Assembly: GCF_030463535.1 (NCBI RefSeq)
Contig: NC_132896.1
Span: 31,976,680 to 32,040,679, forward strand
DNA from: Salminus brasiliensis
Lineage: Eukaryota; Chordata; Actinopteri; Characiformes; Bryconidae
Reading direction: 5' to 3'
DNA length: 64,000 nt
The notes under the pieces are model-generated. The model saw only the letters and a program-made list of their open reading frames with translations, searched no databases and was not told where the DNA came from. Position 1 is the stretch's first letter. Each line of letters starts with the position of its first letter. This document shows positions 35,801-45,900 of the stretch, piece after piece. Both the position numbers and the translations under genes were made by a program.

Positions 35801-38800
35801 AGTGGTTGCTAAGGTGTCACTAGTTTATTTGTATCATCATGACATAAGAGAGGTGCACAAACATTTGCACCCTATTCTTTTCATTTCTGTGGAACAAGCC
35901 CGAATCACACAATCAGACCAGACCTCCAACAATCTGGAGCTGCAATGTGCAACCAGACCGGAAATGTGTGAAGAACCCTTAAACTGCTAAAGAACCTTTA
36001 AAATCAAGTGAAACTTAGTGGAGGTTCTTCATTCCCACTTTATCATATATTACAAACAGTCTCTATGAACCAAAAAGTGGTTCTATGGCATCGCTCAAAT
36101 AACAGGGTGCACCAGCCTGCACCAGATGGATTTGCATACTTGCAAGATAAGACACCCTACAACATGCAGCATCCTCAATGCTCATGGCTGAGGAAGCCTT
36201 TGAAACCTACTGCGTTTAATAGCACCGGCAAGATTGTCCAAAAGGTAGTTCAGCAGTCGGCGGGTGCCATCTGGTTCCTGGTACAGACTCATGAGATCTT
36301 GTGCAAGTGGATTTCCTGTGGGGATACGAATCAGAGTTATGCTACCATCCAGCCTCTTCAACATGGTGGGGTCCTCAGGATGGAGAGGTTACCACATCAA
36401 TGGTCACACTCACCTTTTAACCCCAGTGTTTGTAACTGAAACAGTTTCCCCAATTCGAAAGGCAGAACCCGCAACTGGTTGTTATTTAAAAGCAGTTCCC
36501 TGTGGAGGACACAGGGAAATGCACACTTTAGGACAAGCTCTCCAGTCACAGAACTTACTGCAGGGCCTAGCTTGCTTATTACACTTCATAAGAAAGACTG
36601 GTACAAATAACAGATGCTGGCAGTCAATGTGCACAACCTGTATATTCACCTACCAATGATCTTGCCTCATTCTTGGGTGGGCGAATAAATATAAAGGCCT
36701 TTTGGATTTAGAAATGAATGATTGTTAATCATTAATGTATTTAATTTCCCTTGATCTCTCAGAGCAGTGCTCCCTAACCCTAGCCATGCAGACTCACAGT
36801 CTGGCCATGGGCCTCCAGGATAAGGGTTTGAGACAACGACCATAGAGTTATCTACACCGATCAGCCATAACATCCGCACCACCAGCCTAATATTAAGTAG
36901 GTCGCCCTTGTACTACCACAACAGGTCTGACATTCTAGGCATGGACTACACAACACCTCTGAAGGCATCCTGTGGTGTCTGGCGCCAAGACATGAGCAGC
37001 AGAGCCTGTAAGTCCTGCAAGTTGTGAGGGGGAGACCTCCATGAACATTGCAGGCTCACATGTGGTCCTTTCTTGGAGCACTTTTGGTAGGTACTGACCA
37101 CTGCACACCGGGAACACCCTACACGACCTGCCTGATGTTTGAGATGTTCTGACCCAGTCGTCGAGTCATCACAGTTTGGTTGGCTTCTCAAAGTGGCTCA
37201 GATTCTTACGTTTGTCTATTTTTCCTGCTTTTAAGAACAGTTTAATCATTCAGTCACTTCAGACGTCAGAGATGCTAAGGTCATGGCTGATCGGTGTATG
37301 TAAATTACCTCAGTTTTGATTGGCTGCTTAGTATTATTTCCCAAAAAAATGAAGAACAGTTTTCCATGACCTGAGTCCTGATCCCTTTAATTAAACAAGA
37401 TAAAATAAGTGTTTCTACTCTCTAATGCTGGAGTTCAGCAAAACTCATATCAGCACTAGGACAGGCTAGTAGGACCCGTTCATCATCTTCATTTGCACTG
37501 CAACACCACACTCACCTGAGAGACACCATAGTGCCAAGCTCTGCTGGCAGGCTCCTGATCTTATTGGACGACAGGTCCAGGTACACAAGGTTGTGTAGCT
37601 TGGCAATGTCAGGTGGGATACGTGACAGCGAGTTGTCACTGAGGTGCAAAGCGGTGAGGTGAGTGAGCGACCACAGGCCTGAGCTTAGACTCCGTACTTT
37701 ACCTGATAGACAAAAGAAAAAAAATGCAAAGCAGAGGTGAGAATCTCCAGCTAATCAAAATCGGATTGGAGTTTAAATTAAATATGCAGTTTAACCATTT
37801 AATAGGCATTAAAATAAAAAAAGATATACATTTTGTTTTTTTACTAGATTCTCTGGCCCACATTTCACACAGGATTGCTATGGCTTCTTTTTCAACTTTA
37901 TAAGAAACCCTTTTATATACGTATAAAAACAAAAACAGCACAATTTACAGGCACTACAGGGATACTATAGGGATTACAGAGATTTCCGATTAGCTCAGTC
38001 GGTTAGGGCCTGGTGCTAATAACAACATGCTCCCCATACAGGCTACAAATGTCTATGTGCAGTGGTGGTGGTTAGAGCACTAAGCTAATGAAGACTATTG
38101 ATACTCGGTTTCGCGTTTGCTCAATAGTGTGAAAGTGTGTTTACTGCATTGGTAGGGTAAGTAGACTTCCATCCATGTCCACAAATAGTGATTATCTTTG
38201 ATACCTGGATACTACGGGCACTTACACCTCCTGCACACTGTGTCCAATACTCACCACTTATTTCAAGCTCAGCCCAGTAGGATTTTTTCCCACTTGCTGC
38301 TTCTTCACTGGACATAATTGTATACATCCGCCTGGGATCCGGCGGCTCATACTTCTCCTTGGGCATTCCTGGACCACTGCGCAAGGGGAAAAAAAAGAAA
38401 TCATCAAAATCACAAATACAAACTGTTCATTCTTTAGGATGTGAACTTTCCATAGTCACCACCTATAAAGTAGATCCACATTTTCTTTAGATCCAGTTTT
38501 TCTTCTTGGGATTAGGTTATTTACACCATCAAGAAATATTTCTGCTGATATTACGGTTCTAACAGTACCATCAACACCTCGTAGCTAATCACCGTTCACT
38601 GTTGAACCAGACAGTCTGGGGCTTGACCTCAAGCCTAACCACAACGTCTGAACCGTCTCAAAAGCCCATGCTGATCGCTCAGTCACTCGAGGACTGTATC
38701 AGTGTTTAGCACAAAGACCCTAAGAAACCGAGCTCCAACCATGAGAGCTACCTGGAATACCAACAGGGTGGACCACAGACCAGTCTTCTTACACAGAGCT

Positions 38801-40133
38801 GGAAGAAAACGGTCCAAGTGCAACTCCTCGGCATGCATCCTGCATTAACATGAGCTATTAATATGCCAATAAACTTTGAATAAATCTGCTCTGAACTTTG
38901 CAAGGTCTTAACAAGTACTGCCACCTCACCATAACATAGCTGCACTTTGTGAGTCGCTGATTTTCCAGGTTGGTAAAGGAGAAAAAAAGAGACCCTAGAG
39001 AAGCAAGGTATAAAAAGAAGATTTCGGATACGTAAACCGTTTCCTCAGTTTAACAAATCCATCCATTTATTTATCCAACTTCTTATCTTCTACCTTCTGG
39101 TCTGGGTCACTCTGGGCCAGGAGCCCTGTTGGAATCACTGAGCACAGGGCAGGAATACCCACCAGGACAGGGTGCCAGCCAAACACAGGGGATAACACAC
39201 ACCCATGTAGTCAATTTAATAAATAGTTCATTTAGATTAATAAAATATTCATTCAATTTAATAAATAGTTCATTTAGATTAATAAAATATTCCCTTAATT
39301 TAATAAATAGTTAATTTAATTTAGTCCACACTTCCTCAATTGAACAAAACAGTTCCTCAGTTTGGAGAGCCCTTTTATAAATATTAATTTTTTTAACTTT
39401 GATACTTCAGGACCTCTCTAAAAACACCACTAGTGCTAATAAGCTACATTTAATCAATATATTGGATGACTGGCCTGTAAACAGTTAGTTAGCTCGCTAG
39501 CTGGCTGCATGTGTACTAAACTCTGTATACTTTATTAATATTAGCTATCTAGCTATATTCCTTAGCAAATTGCTTAATTTAACTGTTGGAGGTGTCGTGT
39601 TTAACACGATTACCTAATATATACTTCTGTAATTGTGCTGGTGCGGTTGTTTAGTAGTTGTTTACTTTAGCCAGACAAGCTAAGCTAAGCTAAGCTAAGC
39701 TAGGCTACGCTAACACGGCCAGGCTGCGGAAGCAGGCTATCTAGCAGGCTAAAAACATAAATAAAATTTATTTTATTATTAATAAAAAGGGCTTAAATTA
39801 AATTAAGTGGCTTGGATTTATGGTAATTAAACGATAAATTAATTGTTTTAATTTTATTTTTAGTACCTAAGGCACATTTGGTAGCTGTGGCAAATCCAGG
39901 TCCGGAAACTCCAAATCCGCTCCATGGTTTTGCTCCAACTGCCTGGGCGGCTCTGCTGCAGCAGAGCCGCCCAGGCAGTTGGAGCAAAACCATGGAGCGG
40001 ATTTGGAGTTTCCGGACCTGGATTTGCCACCGTAGTATCTCAGCAATAAAAACACCACAACATTCACGGCCTGTGAGAGCTAGGCTAACGTGCTTTCGTT
40101 AAGGACGTACCTGAAGTCTCGGTTATGAACCAT
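29646..40133 (-). CDS. cnot6: cnot6, CCR4-NOT complex subunit 6 (deadenylase), 12 exons, complete
   Basis: Ccr4-type deadenylase: removes mRNA poly(A) tails as a catalytic subunit of the cytoplasmic CCR4-NOT complex. Joined coding parts: 40133-40111, 38376-38255, 37702-37516, 36499-36414, 36315-36211, 35294-35226, 35054-34897, 34213-34059, 33354-33200, 31503-31270, 30531-30329, 29858-29646. All junctions are GT-AG and the phases close. From the usual MPKEKYEPPDP start the protein has 558 residues, close to human CNOT6 (557). An N-terminal leucine-rich repeat segment lies at about 45-150 (LYLDLSSNK-like words) and binds the NOT scaffold. The exonuclease-endonuclease-phosphatase domain covers about 185-540. 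Expected catalytic residues are present: Glu240 (LQEVETEQ), Asp413 and Asn415 (CADLNSLPDSG) and His532 (PSDHFSLF). The words KRIPTEQPPPRSW and PLAQDLMSLYQEPDGTRRLL match CNOT6 rather than CNOT6L. Which teleost paralogue (a or b) cannot be told. Confidence 0.96.
29930..30325 (+). repeat. MITE family A, copy 8, inside cnot6 intron 11
   Basis: The left end is CACTACATAGACAAATGTAT, and the right end runs to GTGTCCACAAAC and stops at the splice donor. The middle is shortened. The intron (29859-30328) is 470 bp, so the element makes up about 85 percent of it. The terminal dozen bases of a normal right end are missing and replaced by the donor. Confidence 0.85.
30329..30531 (-). CDS. cnot6: cnot6 exon 11
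   Basis: 203 bp encoding VVEFLSTGGVDCTHKDFKEL, then HGFKLKSTYENGLMPYTNYT and FDFK. The donor GTACGT directly joins the end of a MITE that fills the following intron. Confidence 0.95.
31270..31503 (-). CDS. cnot6: cnot6 exon 10 (catalytic Asp413)
   Basis: 234 bp encoding ANAHMHWDPEYSDVKLVQTM, then the catalytic LVLCADLNSLPDSG. Acceptor GTGTATAG. The donor is GTTGGT, an unusual +3 to +6 sequence, but the frame and protein homology leave no other choice. Confidence 0.94.
31580..31686. repeat. Hairpin-forming repeat with A-rich loop in cnot6 intron 9
   Basis: The left arm (31580-31611) reads AACCTCTTAAGGTGCTTTGA then GGAACCTT, and the right arm (31657-31686) is its near-perfect inverse, AAGGTTCCTCAAAGCACCTT then AAGAGATT. 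The loop is almost pure A. It belongs to the GGAACC dispersed family. Confidence 0.85.
32060..32300. repeat. MITE family B, copy 1, in cnot6 intron 9
   Basis: Begins ACATACAGCACTGTGGCAAA and shares CACAGAAAGTCATGGTTCTC-like and ACATCTCCAAAGT blocks with 33455-33840. The TACAGCACTGTGCAAAAGT start resembles ends of fish Tc1-like elements. Confidence 0.65.
32330..32887. mobile_element. Non-autonomous hAT-like element in cnot6 intron 9
   Basis: Terminal words are inverted: AGGAATGCACCGATCC at the left and GATCAGTGCATCTCTACC at the right. Both sides are flanked by AAGGTCT (32323-32329 and 32888-32894), a 7-bp match of an expected 8-bp target duplication. Interior has TATCGG-type words inverted around the middle. 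No transposase is present. Confidence 0.75.
33200..33354 (-). CDS. cnot6: cnot6 exon 9
   Basis: 155 bp encoding FSVVQKHTVEFNQIAMANSE, then AMLNRVMTKDNIGVAVLLEL and RREMMEMT. Donor GTGAGT. Confidence 0.95.
33455..33840. repeat. MITE family B, copy 2, in cnot6 intron 8
   Basis: Begins ACATACAGCACTGTGCAAAA, with AAGTCATGATGGTTCCTAAT and CTTCTCCAAAGTTCTTCTCG blocks. It aligns in order with 32060-32300 and extends further right. Confidence 0.65.
34059..34213 (-). CDS. cnot6: cnot6 exon 8 (catalytic Glu240)
   Basis: 155 bp beginning EVETEQYFNYFLVELKGQGY, with the metal-binding Glu240 as first residue, then GFFSPKSRARTMSESDRKHV and DGCAIFYKTEK. Acceptor TCTACAG, donor GTAAGT. Confidence 0.95.
34395..34632 (+). 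repeat. MITE family A, copy 9, 3' half, in cnot6 intron 7
   Basis: Carries the core CTGCTCCACAGCTCAATGCT, the TTGGCAGTCCTCCCCTACAG block and the right end TCCACAAACATCTGGACATG. Confidence 0.8.
34897..35054 (-). CDS. cnot6: cnot6 exon 7 (start of nuclease domain)
   Basis: 158 bp encoding ALFSVMCYNVLCDKYATRQL, then NWEYRKKAIMQEILSCNADV and ISLQ. The MCYNVLCDKYA word opens the exonuclease-endonuclease-phosphatase domain. Donor GTACCA. Confidence 0.95.
35226..35294 (-). CDS. cnot6: cnot6 exon 6
   Basis: 69 bp encoding PTEQPPPRSWIVLQEPDRTR and PA, the linker between the repeats and the nuclease domain. Acceptor CCTTCAG, donor GTAATT. Confidence 0.93.
35495..35830. repeat. Degenerate minisatellite in cnot6 intron 5
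   Basis: Repeated variants of TGCTATGGCGTTGCTAGGTG and TAGTGGTTGCTAAGGTGTCA, about 20-30 bp per unit and strongly diverged. Confidence 0.7.
36211..36315 (-). CDS. cnot6: cnot6 exon 5
   Basis: 105 bp encoding NPLAQDLMSLYQEPDGTRRL through NLAGAIKR. The donor is GTAGGT. Placing the junction there yields KRI-PTEQPPP, as in vertebrate CNOT6, which fixes the boundary. Confidence 0.93.
36414..36499 (-). CDS. cnot6: cnot6 exon 4 (leucine-rich repeats)
   Basis: 86 bp encoding ELLLNNNQLRVLPFELGKLF and then QLQTLGLKG. Acceptor TCCACAG, donor GTGAGT. Confidence 0.95.
36853..37298. mobile_element. Tc1/mariner-type non-autonomous element in cnot6 intron 3
   Basis: A perfect 16-bp inverted end pair, TACACCGATCAGCCAT at 36853-36868 and its inverse at 37283-37298, with the outermost TA as likely target site. 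The remaining 446 bp have no intact frame. The element at 7571-7945 shares the AGCCATAACAT end. Confidence 0.85.
37516..37702 (-). CDS. cnot6: cnot6 exon 3 (leucine-rich repeats)
   Basis: 187 bp encoding LWSLTHLTALHLSDNSLSRI and DIAKLHNLVYLDLSSNKI, two and a half leucine-rich repeats. Acceptor TATCAG, donor GTGAGT. Confidence 0.95.
38255..38376 (-). CDS. cnot6: cnot6 exon 2 (conserved start)
   Basis: The acceptor is TTGCGCAG. The conserved start ATG is at 38366-38364, giving MPKEKYEPPDPRRMYTIMSS and further to AELEISG. The donor is GTGAGT. Of the 122 bases, 112 code from this start. The start context has G at -3 and C at +4, weaker than the upstream ATG in exon 1. Confidence 0.95.
39209..39325. 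repeat. AT-rich tandem repeat in cnot6 intron 1
   Basis: Two and a half copies of a roughly 45-bp unit with AATTTAATAAATAGTTCATT and AGATTAATAAAATATTC. Confidence 0.85.
39887..40030. repeat. Perfect 144-bp palindrome, zero spacer, in cnot6 intron 1
   Basis: The 72 bases 39887-39958 are exactly complementary, in reverse, to 39959-40030. I compared all 72 pairs and found no mismatch. Complementarity stops outside (T/C at 39886/40031). The centre is CTGCTGCAGCAG. The arms are GC-rich and otherwise single-copy. It lies 75 bases inside intron 1 from the exon 1 donor, so the pre-mRNA would carry a 72-bp perfect hairpin. It may be real or an assembly fold-back artefact. Confidence 0.95.
40111..40133 (-). 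CDS. cnot6: cnot6 exon 1, possible alternative start
   Basis: A canonical donor (TTCAG followed by GTACGT) ends this exon at 40111; its transcribed part extends upstream as 5' UTR. An ATG at 40133-40131 is in frame with the known start in exon 2 and would add the 11 residues MVHNRDFSGPG. Its context is strong (A at -3, G at +4). An in-frame TGA lies 27 bases upstream. Whether it is used as start is inference. Confidence 0.6.
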
Positions 40134-40620
40134 GCTGACAAATAGGACTGAAATCGATCACTTAGAGCCTATTTATCGTGTTAATTGATCGTCCACAAGC
40201 AGATCGTCGTTAATGATGCCTATTCCCAGCAGCAGCAGCAGCAGCACAAGCAGGCTAGACAATAACCCAGAGCATCCAGCTAACGCGCCAGTCTTAAACC
40301 CATAGATACGTTTTAAAGCCTTTTTTTGGGGGGATTTACCTTTAAGAGCATACCAACCGCCCGATGTGAGCGTCGTGTCCTGCTGTGGGCTTGGGCTTGG
40401 GCTTCACTCGGGTTTGCGCTGGTGGATTGATTAGTGTCACGGTAAGCAGACGGACATGCTGGCTGGGTTCAGTCAGTCCGTCAGTCCTGCTGCTCATGAA
40501 GGAAGCGACACTTCAACTGAGCTTCAGCTCTGAGCCACGCTGGACCAAAATAACCCTCAGTGATCCCAATGTGGGGAGATGTCCAACGATTTCACATAAA
40601 TAAAGAGGTATCTAGCTCTA
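40134..40620 (-). promoter_or_regulatory. cnot6: cnot6 5' UTR and promoter region
   Basis: Upstream of the exon 1 donor the sequence is repeat-poor and GC-richer than the intron, with a GCA trinucleotide run at 40228-40247. The transcription start cannot be placed from the sequence. No TATA box at a convincing distance was seen, which is usual for a housekeeping gene. Confidence 0.4.
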
Positions 40621-40879
40621 ACAAGTGCCCATGTGCGCGTTCTGGGACTAACACGTGACTACGAGCTGCTACTCAGGTACAGGTATTCAGGTAAGAAGGT
40701 ATTCAGGTGATTTGTACTTAATCCAAGATGATCCTGAAACCTATGTGGATGCTCAGGACATATTTCCAGATCTGGAGTATTATTATCAACTCAGTTTACA
40801 CACCATGGATCCCAGGCAGAGGATTAGGCCTAACCCCATGACCACAGGTTTGTCGTGCACACCCCTTTAAATGAAGGCA

Positions 40880-41345
40880 TCCAGCTATTTTTGTACTTAT
40901 GTTGCACACATTGCTGACACAGATGTGCAAATGCATGCACACACAGACAAACATCATGAACCTATTGACATCCTGCCTAATAAAGCCAGGCGTGGGCTTA
41001 TGGAGTGGGGGTGTAAAGCCCCCCGGCATTGAGCTGTGGAGCAGGGGAAGAGCTGTTGTGTCCAACAACATCCAATCTCATACTTTTGAGGTGAGGTGAG
41101 GTGAGGTGAGGTGAGGTGAGGTGAGGTGAGGTGGGGTAGGGTGGGGATCATCATCCAACATCCTGACCACACTAATGCTATTGTTGCTGAATGCAATCAA
41201 ATTCTCACAGCAATGCTCCTCCAAAATCTAGTAGGTTGGATAGTCGAGACAGCTACTCTATCAAGGATGCAGGGTGAACTCTTTTAATACCTTTGATTTT
41301 AGAAAAAGACAAAGCATGAGCAGGTGTCCCAATACTTTTGGCATG
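40880..41345 (-). repeat. MITE family A, copy 10, with (GGTGA)n expansion
   Basis: Minus-strand copy between cnot6 and simc1: GATGTGCAAATGCATGCAC block, AGCCCCCCGGCATTGAGCTG core, and the left end TCCCAATACTTTTGGCATG. A GGTGA pentamer (about eight units, 41092-41133) has grown inside the position normally reading CACCTCATC. Confidence 0.85.
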
Positions 41346-41379
41346 TTTATAATGTTATATATAGCATTTCACTGTTACA

Positions 41380-41780
41380 CCATACTGTGTCTGGCCAAGC
41401 TGGTCTGGCTGGTTGACCAGTATAGGGTACGTTTTCTGCCTGGCTCATCAACAGGTATGACCAGCTCAAGCAAACTAGGTTGATGGCCAACTTGGTGAAG
41501 TTGGACATACTGGTTGACCAGCTAAACCAACAAACTCTAATGAAAACATACTCTGGTTGACCAGCTTGGCTCTAGACCAGCAGAGTATATTTTTGTTTGG
41601 GTTTGTGGTGAAGCTGGTTTACCAGTATGACCATCCTGACCAAGCTCAACCACACTAGACTCAGTTTCATGCTGATAAAACCACCAAAACCATCAAGCCC
41701 AAGCTCAAAACATACGCTATGATGGTTAAGACCTAGGGCTAACCAGCTTGCTTTCCAGCATAGGGTGTTTTCCCCCTGGA
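41380..41780. repeat. Degenerate CTGGTTGACCAG repeat
   Basis: Shares GGCTGGTTGACCAG, AGGGTACGTTTTC and TGACCAGCTCAAGC words with the array at 18500-19560. Fewer and more diverged units. Confidence 0.7.
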
Positions 41781-42115
41781 TGACCAACTTTTCTGGTGCT
41801 ACCATCATGAGTTACATCATCAGTAAAAATCAGTGAGTCTATTCCACGAGCAGCCATGCAAGCTCTAGCCACCACACTACCTCCACCATGCTTGACTGAT
41901 GATGAGCTTGTTTGTTTTGGATCATGAGCAGATCCTTTCTTTCTCCTCACGTTGGCCTTACCATCACTTTGGTAGGGGGTAATACCAATCTGTGGTTCTT
42001 ACTGCTGATGAGCGTTTTGCAGCTTGTGGTATGACCTACATTTCTGGTCTCGGCCTACTTTGATTGGTGGATTGGGATATCTCCACCCCTGACTTGCTTC
42101 ACCCATGAACTATGG
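41781..42115 (-). pseudogene. Tc1-like transposase fragment, second locus
   Basis: The minus-strand frame at about 41800-41950 reads SSSVKHGGGSVVARACMAAR, then DSLIFTDDVTHD. These are Tc1 transposase words, with the Trp of the WACMAA motif lost. Upstream and downstream parts are degraded. It lies between cnot6 and the simc1 3' end. Confidence 0.75.
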
Positions 42116-42190
42116 ATATTATTGGTGGTGCTGTATAGGAATGTCATTGCAGTTTTAGTGTACTGTATTCTGAATAGATGTGAATAGATG

Positions 42191-42713
42191 TTTATTCTCA
42201 AATAATAATAATAATCATAATATTTCAACTATATATTTTCCCAAGGACTCGCATAATTTTGTTGTAAAGTTGTGTGTTTTCTAAGCATGATTTCAGGCGA
42301 TTCTACCCTCATCTGCTTACTCATTTCTGACAGAATAAAAGCTGTCAATTTCAGGAAAAAAGTTGTCAAAATTGACAGTTTGCAGCATCTGCTGTGAAGC
42401 CCTGACTCACAATATTGCTGTGGCCTCATGCCAGGAATGGGTGCGGCTAGGCTACAGCTTCAAGCAACGTAGCCAGTAACAGATATGACCCAAGAACCCG
42501 TCAACATTGCTGGTAAAGTTCTTACATTTAAGTATTAAAACAACTTGCTTATGTTGCATCTGTTCCCACCAACATTATTAAGCATCTCTGCTGCCACAGG
42601 AAAAGAGAGGACAAGCAAAAACACAAACAGCACAGACACAAGGAAATCTATATAAAACTATACATGTATTCAACAATTAAAAGAAAGCTCAAAGCTTTCA
42701 AAACATTTGTTCG
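42191..42713 (-). other. simc1: Probable 3' UTR of simc1
   Basis: Begins after the simc1 stop. The first AATAAA on the minus strand that I can see is at 42196-42191, which would give a UTR of about 520 bases. The end is not fixed. Confidence 0.4.
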
Positions 42714-42925
42714 TTACTGGAAACGGATCCCCAGTAAATGGTGCTGTAGTTGGGATAATGACTCTTGTGTTTGCGAGGGCAGGGCATGGCCGATGTCCTT
42801 CACCGCGCGAGATAAGAAAGCGTCCGCTGCCTCTTGGACTGCTGCTCGGGTGACCCGGTCATTCTGGGTCCACATGGGAGGGCGGGTCAAAGTGAACCGC
42901 TCGGTAATGGAATAGCGGAGGTGAC
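42714..42925 (-). CDS. simc1: simc1 exon 10 (terminal)
   Basis: 212 bp encoding HLRYSITERFTLTRPPMWTQ, then AAVQEAADAFLSRAVKDIGH and the end LQHHLLGIRFQ before TAA. Acceptor CCCACCAG. Confidence 0.92.
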
Positions 42926-45900
42926 CTGGTGGGCACAAGACAAGGATTATAGAAACCATGTAAATGTCTAAAATTAAAAAAATTAAATACATACATTTTA
43001 GAGCAGAATTCTTTATATATTATAAATATATATATATCTTTTAATTAAAGGTTAAATCTAAACATCTGTCTGTCTGAATATCACTGTGCATCTCTAGCTC
43101 TAGCATGAACAATATAGAACTATATAGAGCAACTCATGAAAAAATCAAGTAAAAGCTTAAGAGGTTTTTTGCCTTGTTGAAAAAAAAAATCTTTGGATTG
43201 GTGGTAAACCTTTTGTAGATGCTTCTAAAGGTAAAAGGTAAAGGTGCACATATTCGTCACTGCACTATGTACAGCTAAATGTGTCCTCTGCATTTTACCC
43301 ATCTGTGGTAGTGAACACACATACACACACACTAGTGAACTAGAGGCAGTGAGCACACACACACACACACCCAGAGCGGTGTGCAACCAACTCCAGCACC
43401 CAGGGAGCAGAGAGGGTGAAGGGCCTTGCTCACGGGCCCAACAGTGGCAGCTTGCCGAGCCCGGGTATCGTACCCACAACCCTGTCATCAACAGCTCTAA
43501 CCGCTGAGCCACCACTGCCCCTACAACCTGCAACCTACAACACCAAAAAAGGGTTTTGCTATCATCAAAGAACCCTTACTGCTTCACGGGTATGACCTCA
43601 AGTGTGTCTAAGCATGCATTGTGATAGAAAAACGGCTTTAGACCTTGTTAAAACATGACGGGCGGTCTCCCTAACCTAGATTAGCTTAAGCTAAGACTAA
43701 AAAAAGCTCCTCAGTTGTCTATAGACCAGGACACGTCCACGTCAGTCTTTAAAAATAAATAAATAAATAAATAAAATAACCACAGTGTCCAGTATTCACC
43801 TGTCATCACTTCTTCATAACTGAGCATCAGCATCCACAGAAGCTGCAGCAGCTCATCCCACCGCTTCCATCTCTCTGTGCCATCCTGCAACACAGCGAGT
43901 CCGGACGAAGAGCTTCAAACATACAGTCAGACATTGCTTCACAACAGCCACTAGACACGTCAGGATGGTGAGAAATACACTGAACAAAGCAAAGGGTGAT
44001 GTTTGCGCCATGACGTTTAGCAAAGTGCTGGCTGAAGGTTAGTGCTGTCTTACTGATGGATCTGGAGCCAGTGTGGAGGTCTGCAGAAAGTGAAGCAACA
44101 GTTTGAAGGACATGGGCAGAGGTCTCTTCTGAGAGCAGGCCTGGTCCAGCAGCAGTTCCAGCAGCTTGCATCTCAGCAGGTTGCTCTCCAGGGTGCTCAA
44201 CAACAGCAGTCTAATAGCACACAAAAGATTTTTAATAGACACTTAAATAGTAAAAGAAAAAAAGCCAGGTGCAAACATCCCAATACGCATTGTGATCGGA
44301 TTACGATCGGATCACTCAAACCACATTCTGAGGTGGTCAGAGACGGACCTCATCCACATTTAACTGAATGTAAACTGAATGCATTTTCTGTGATCAGATT
44401 CCTTTAGGCAAGAGGAAGTGTGTGTGTGTGCGCTCATGCTCATGCTCATTTATCGGTAAATTAGAAGTATTACAGAGTGTATTCTTTTGCACTGACAATC
44501 TAATATTATCTGTCCAATTTTTTAAAAATGTGGGTCAGGAAATTAATTTATTATTAATTTCTTTAATTTATTAATTTTTAACAAAAAAAAATATTTTTTT
44601 CCTCCTAATTTTTTATTTGGTGCTGCCAATTAACCCACCCCTTCATAGCTCCCCCTAGCACTAGCAATGCTCCTGACATCAGGAAGGTAAGGACATAAGG
44701 ACAAGCCAGTCATAGCCTGTTTTCGATCTGCCGCTGACATGGCATTTCTAGGAAGCCGACGTGCTCAGAGGAAATCGCCAGCTCCCCAGCTCCACCACAC
44801 CAGCTAACAGACGCCTGTGCCGGCCAACATCGCTTTCTGAGTAATAAGGGAAGAAGTCACGTCCAATTGTGCTCCCTCACTCTCCTGCTGGTGATGGCAA
44901 AGCGGCATGACTCATCATTCATGAATAATGATGTTTCAATGTCTATAATTTCATATAGCCTTAACACAGACTGATTTTACCTACAAGGATGTATTAATAT
45001 GCTTATTTATTCCATTACAGGTTAGTACTACAATGCCAAATCCTCAATAAAAGCAATTCTTCTCTGCACAACAATCAGTGAACACCCGTGCGTGAAAGAA
45101 TCTGTATAATGCAAGGTTTTTCCCCACTGCTTCTCCAGATCACAGTGTCTCACCTAAGCTGTCTGCATGGGGCAGTGCTGTTGAGGCTGTTGCACAGCTC
45201 CTGAGAGAGCTTGTTGGAGGTGCAGGTGGGTGTGCGGTCCACTTCCATGGCTAATAACAGCATCCTCTGCAGAATGAGCAACATCCTATTAACAAAAAAA
45301 TAACAAGGTGGTTTTTTAAAAGCGTATAATCATCCGTTCAATCTACATCAGTTCATCCCTGCCTATTTGAGATGCGTTAAAAGGAGTGTTTCAACCTGGA
45401 CTGCTTTTTTAATGAGGCACAAACACAGGCCAGCCAGTTAGAACAGAGATAATTTGCACAGATTAGCCATAAAAGACAATAACAAACATAAAAAAATCAG
45501 AAGTTTACTTATTGAATTGACTGTTTTTCAGATCAAAAATATGTAAAAAATGTAGAAAACAGATTTTTTTCTCAAGAAACTTACTTAAGATTGCAGCTTT
45601 GTTCCCTGTTTTGCATCATGCCATCCTCTGAATTGCAGAACGACCGTTTAGCGGCGTCTAATAGCCAATTCATGACATCCCTAGGAGGGAGAGAGGGCAC
45701 TAATGTGAGTACTTACAGTGATACTGTGATATACTGCTGGTTGAAGAAAGTAATATCTAAACACATCATTCTGCATTCAGACTGTGACTCACCTGACCTG
45801 CCTGAACTTCTGATCGCACGAGAGCACGGTCTTAGCAATAGAAAGGTGAAGGCGAAGGATGGGGAGCTTAAAATGGAAGTCATCTTCCAGCACCTGCAGC

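Noticed and set aside
39793-40102. Frames of 66-74 codons across the palindrome as small proteins
   Set aside because: They arise because both strands of a perfect palindrome read the same; they extend only a little beyond it and have no relatives.
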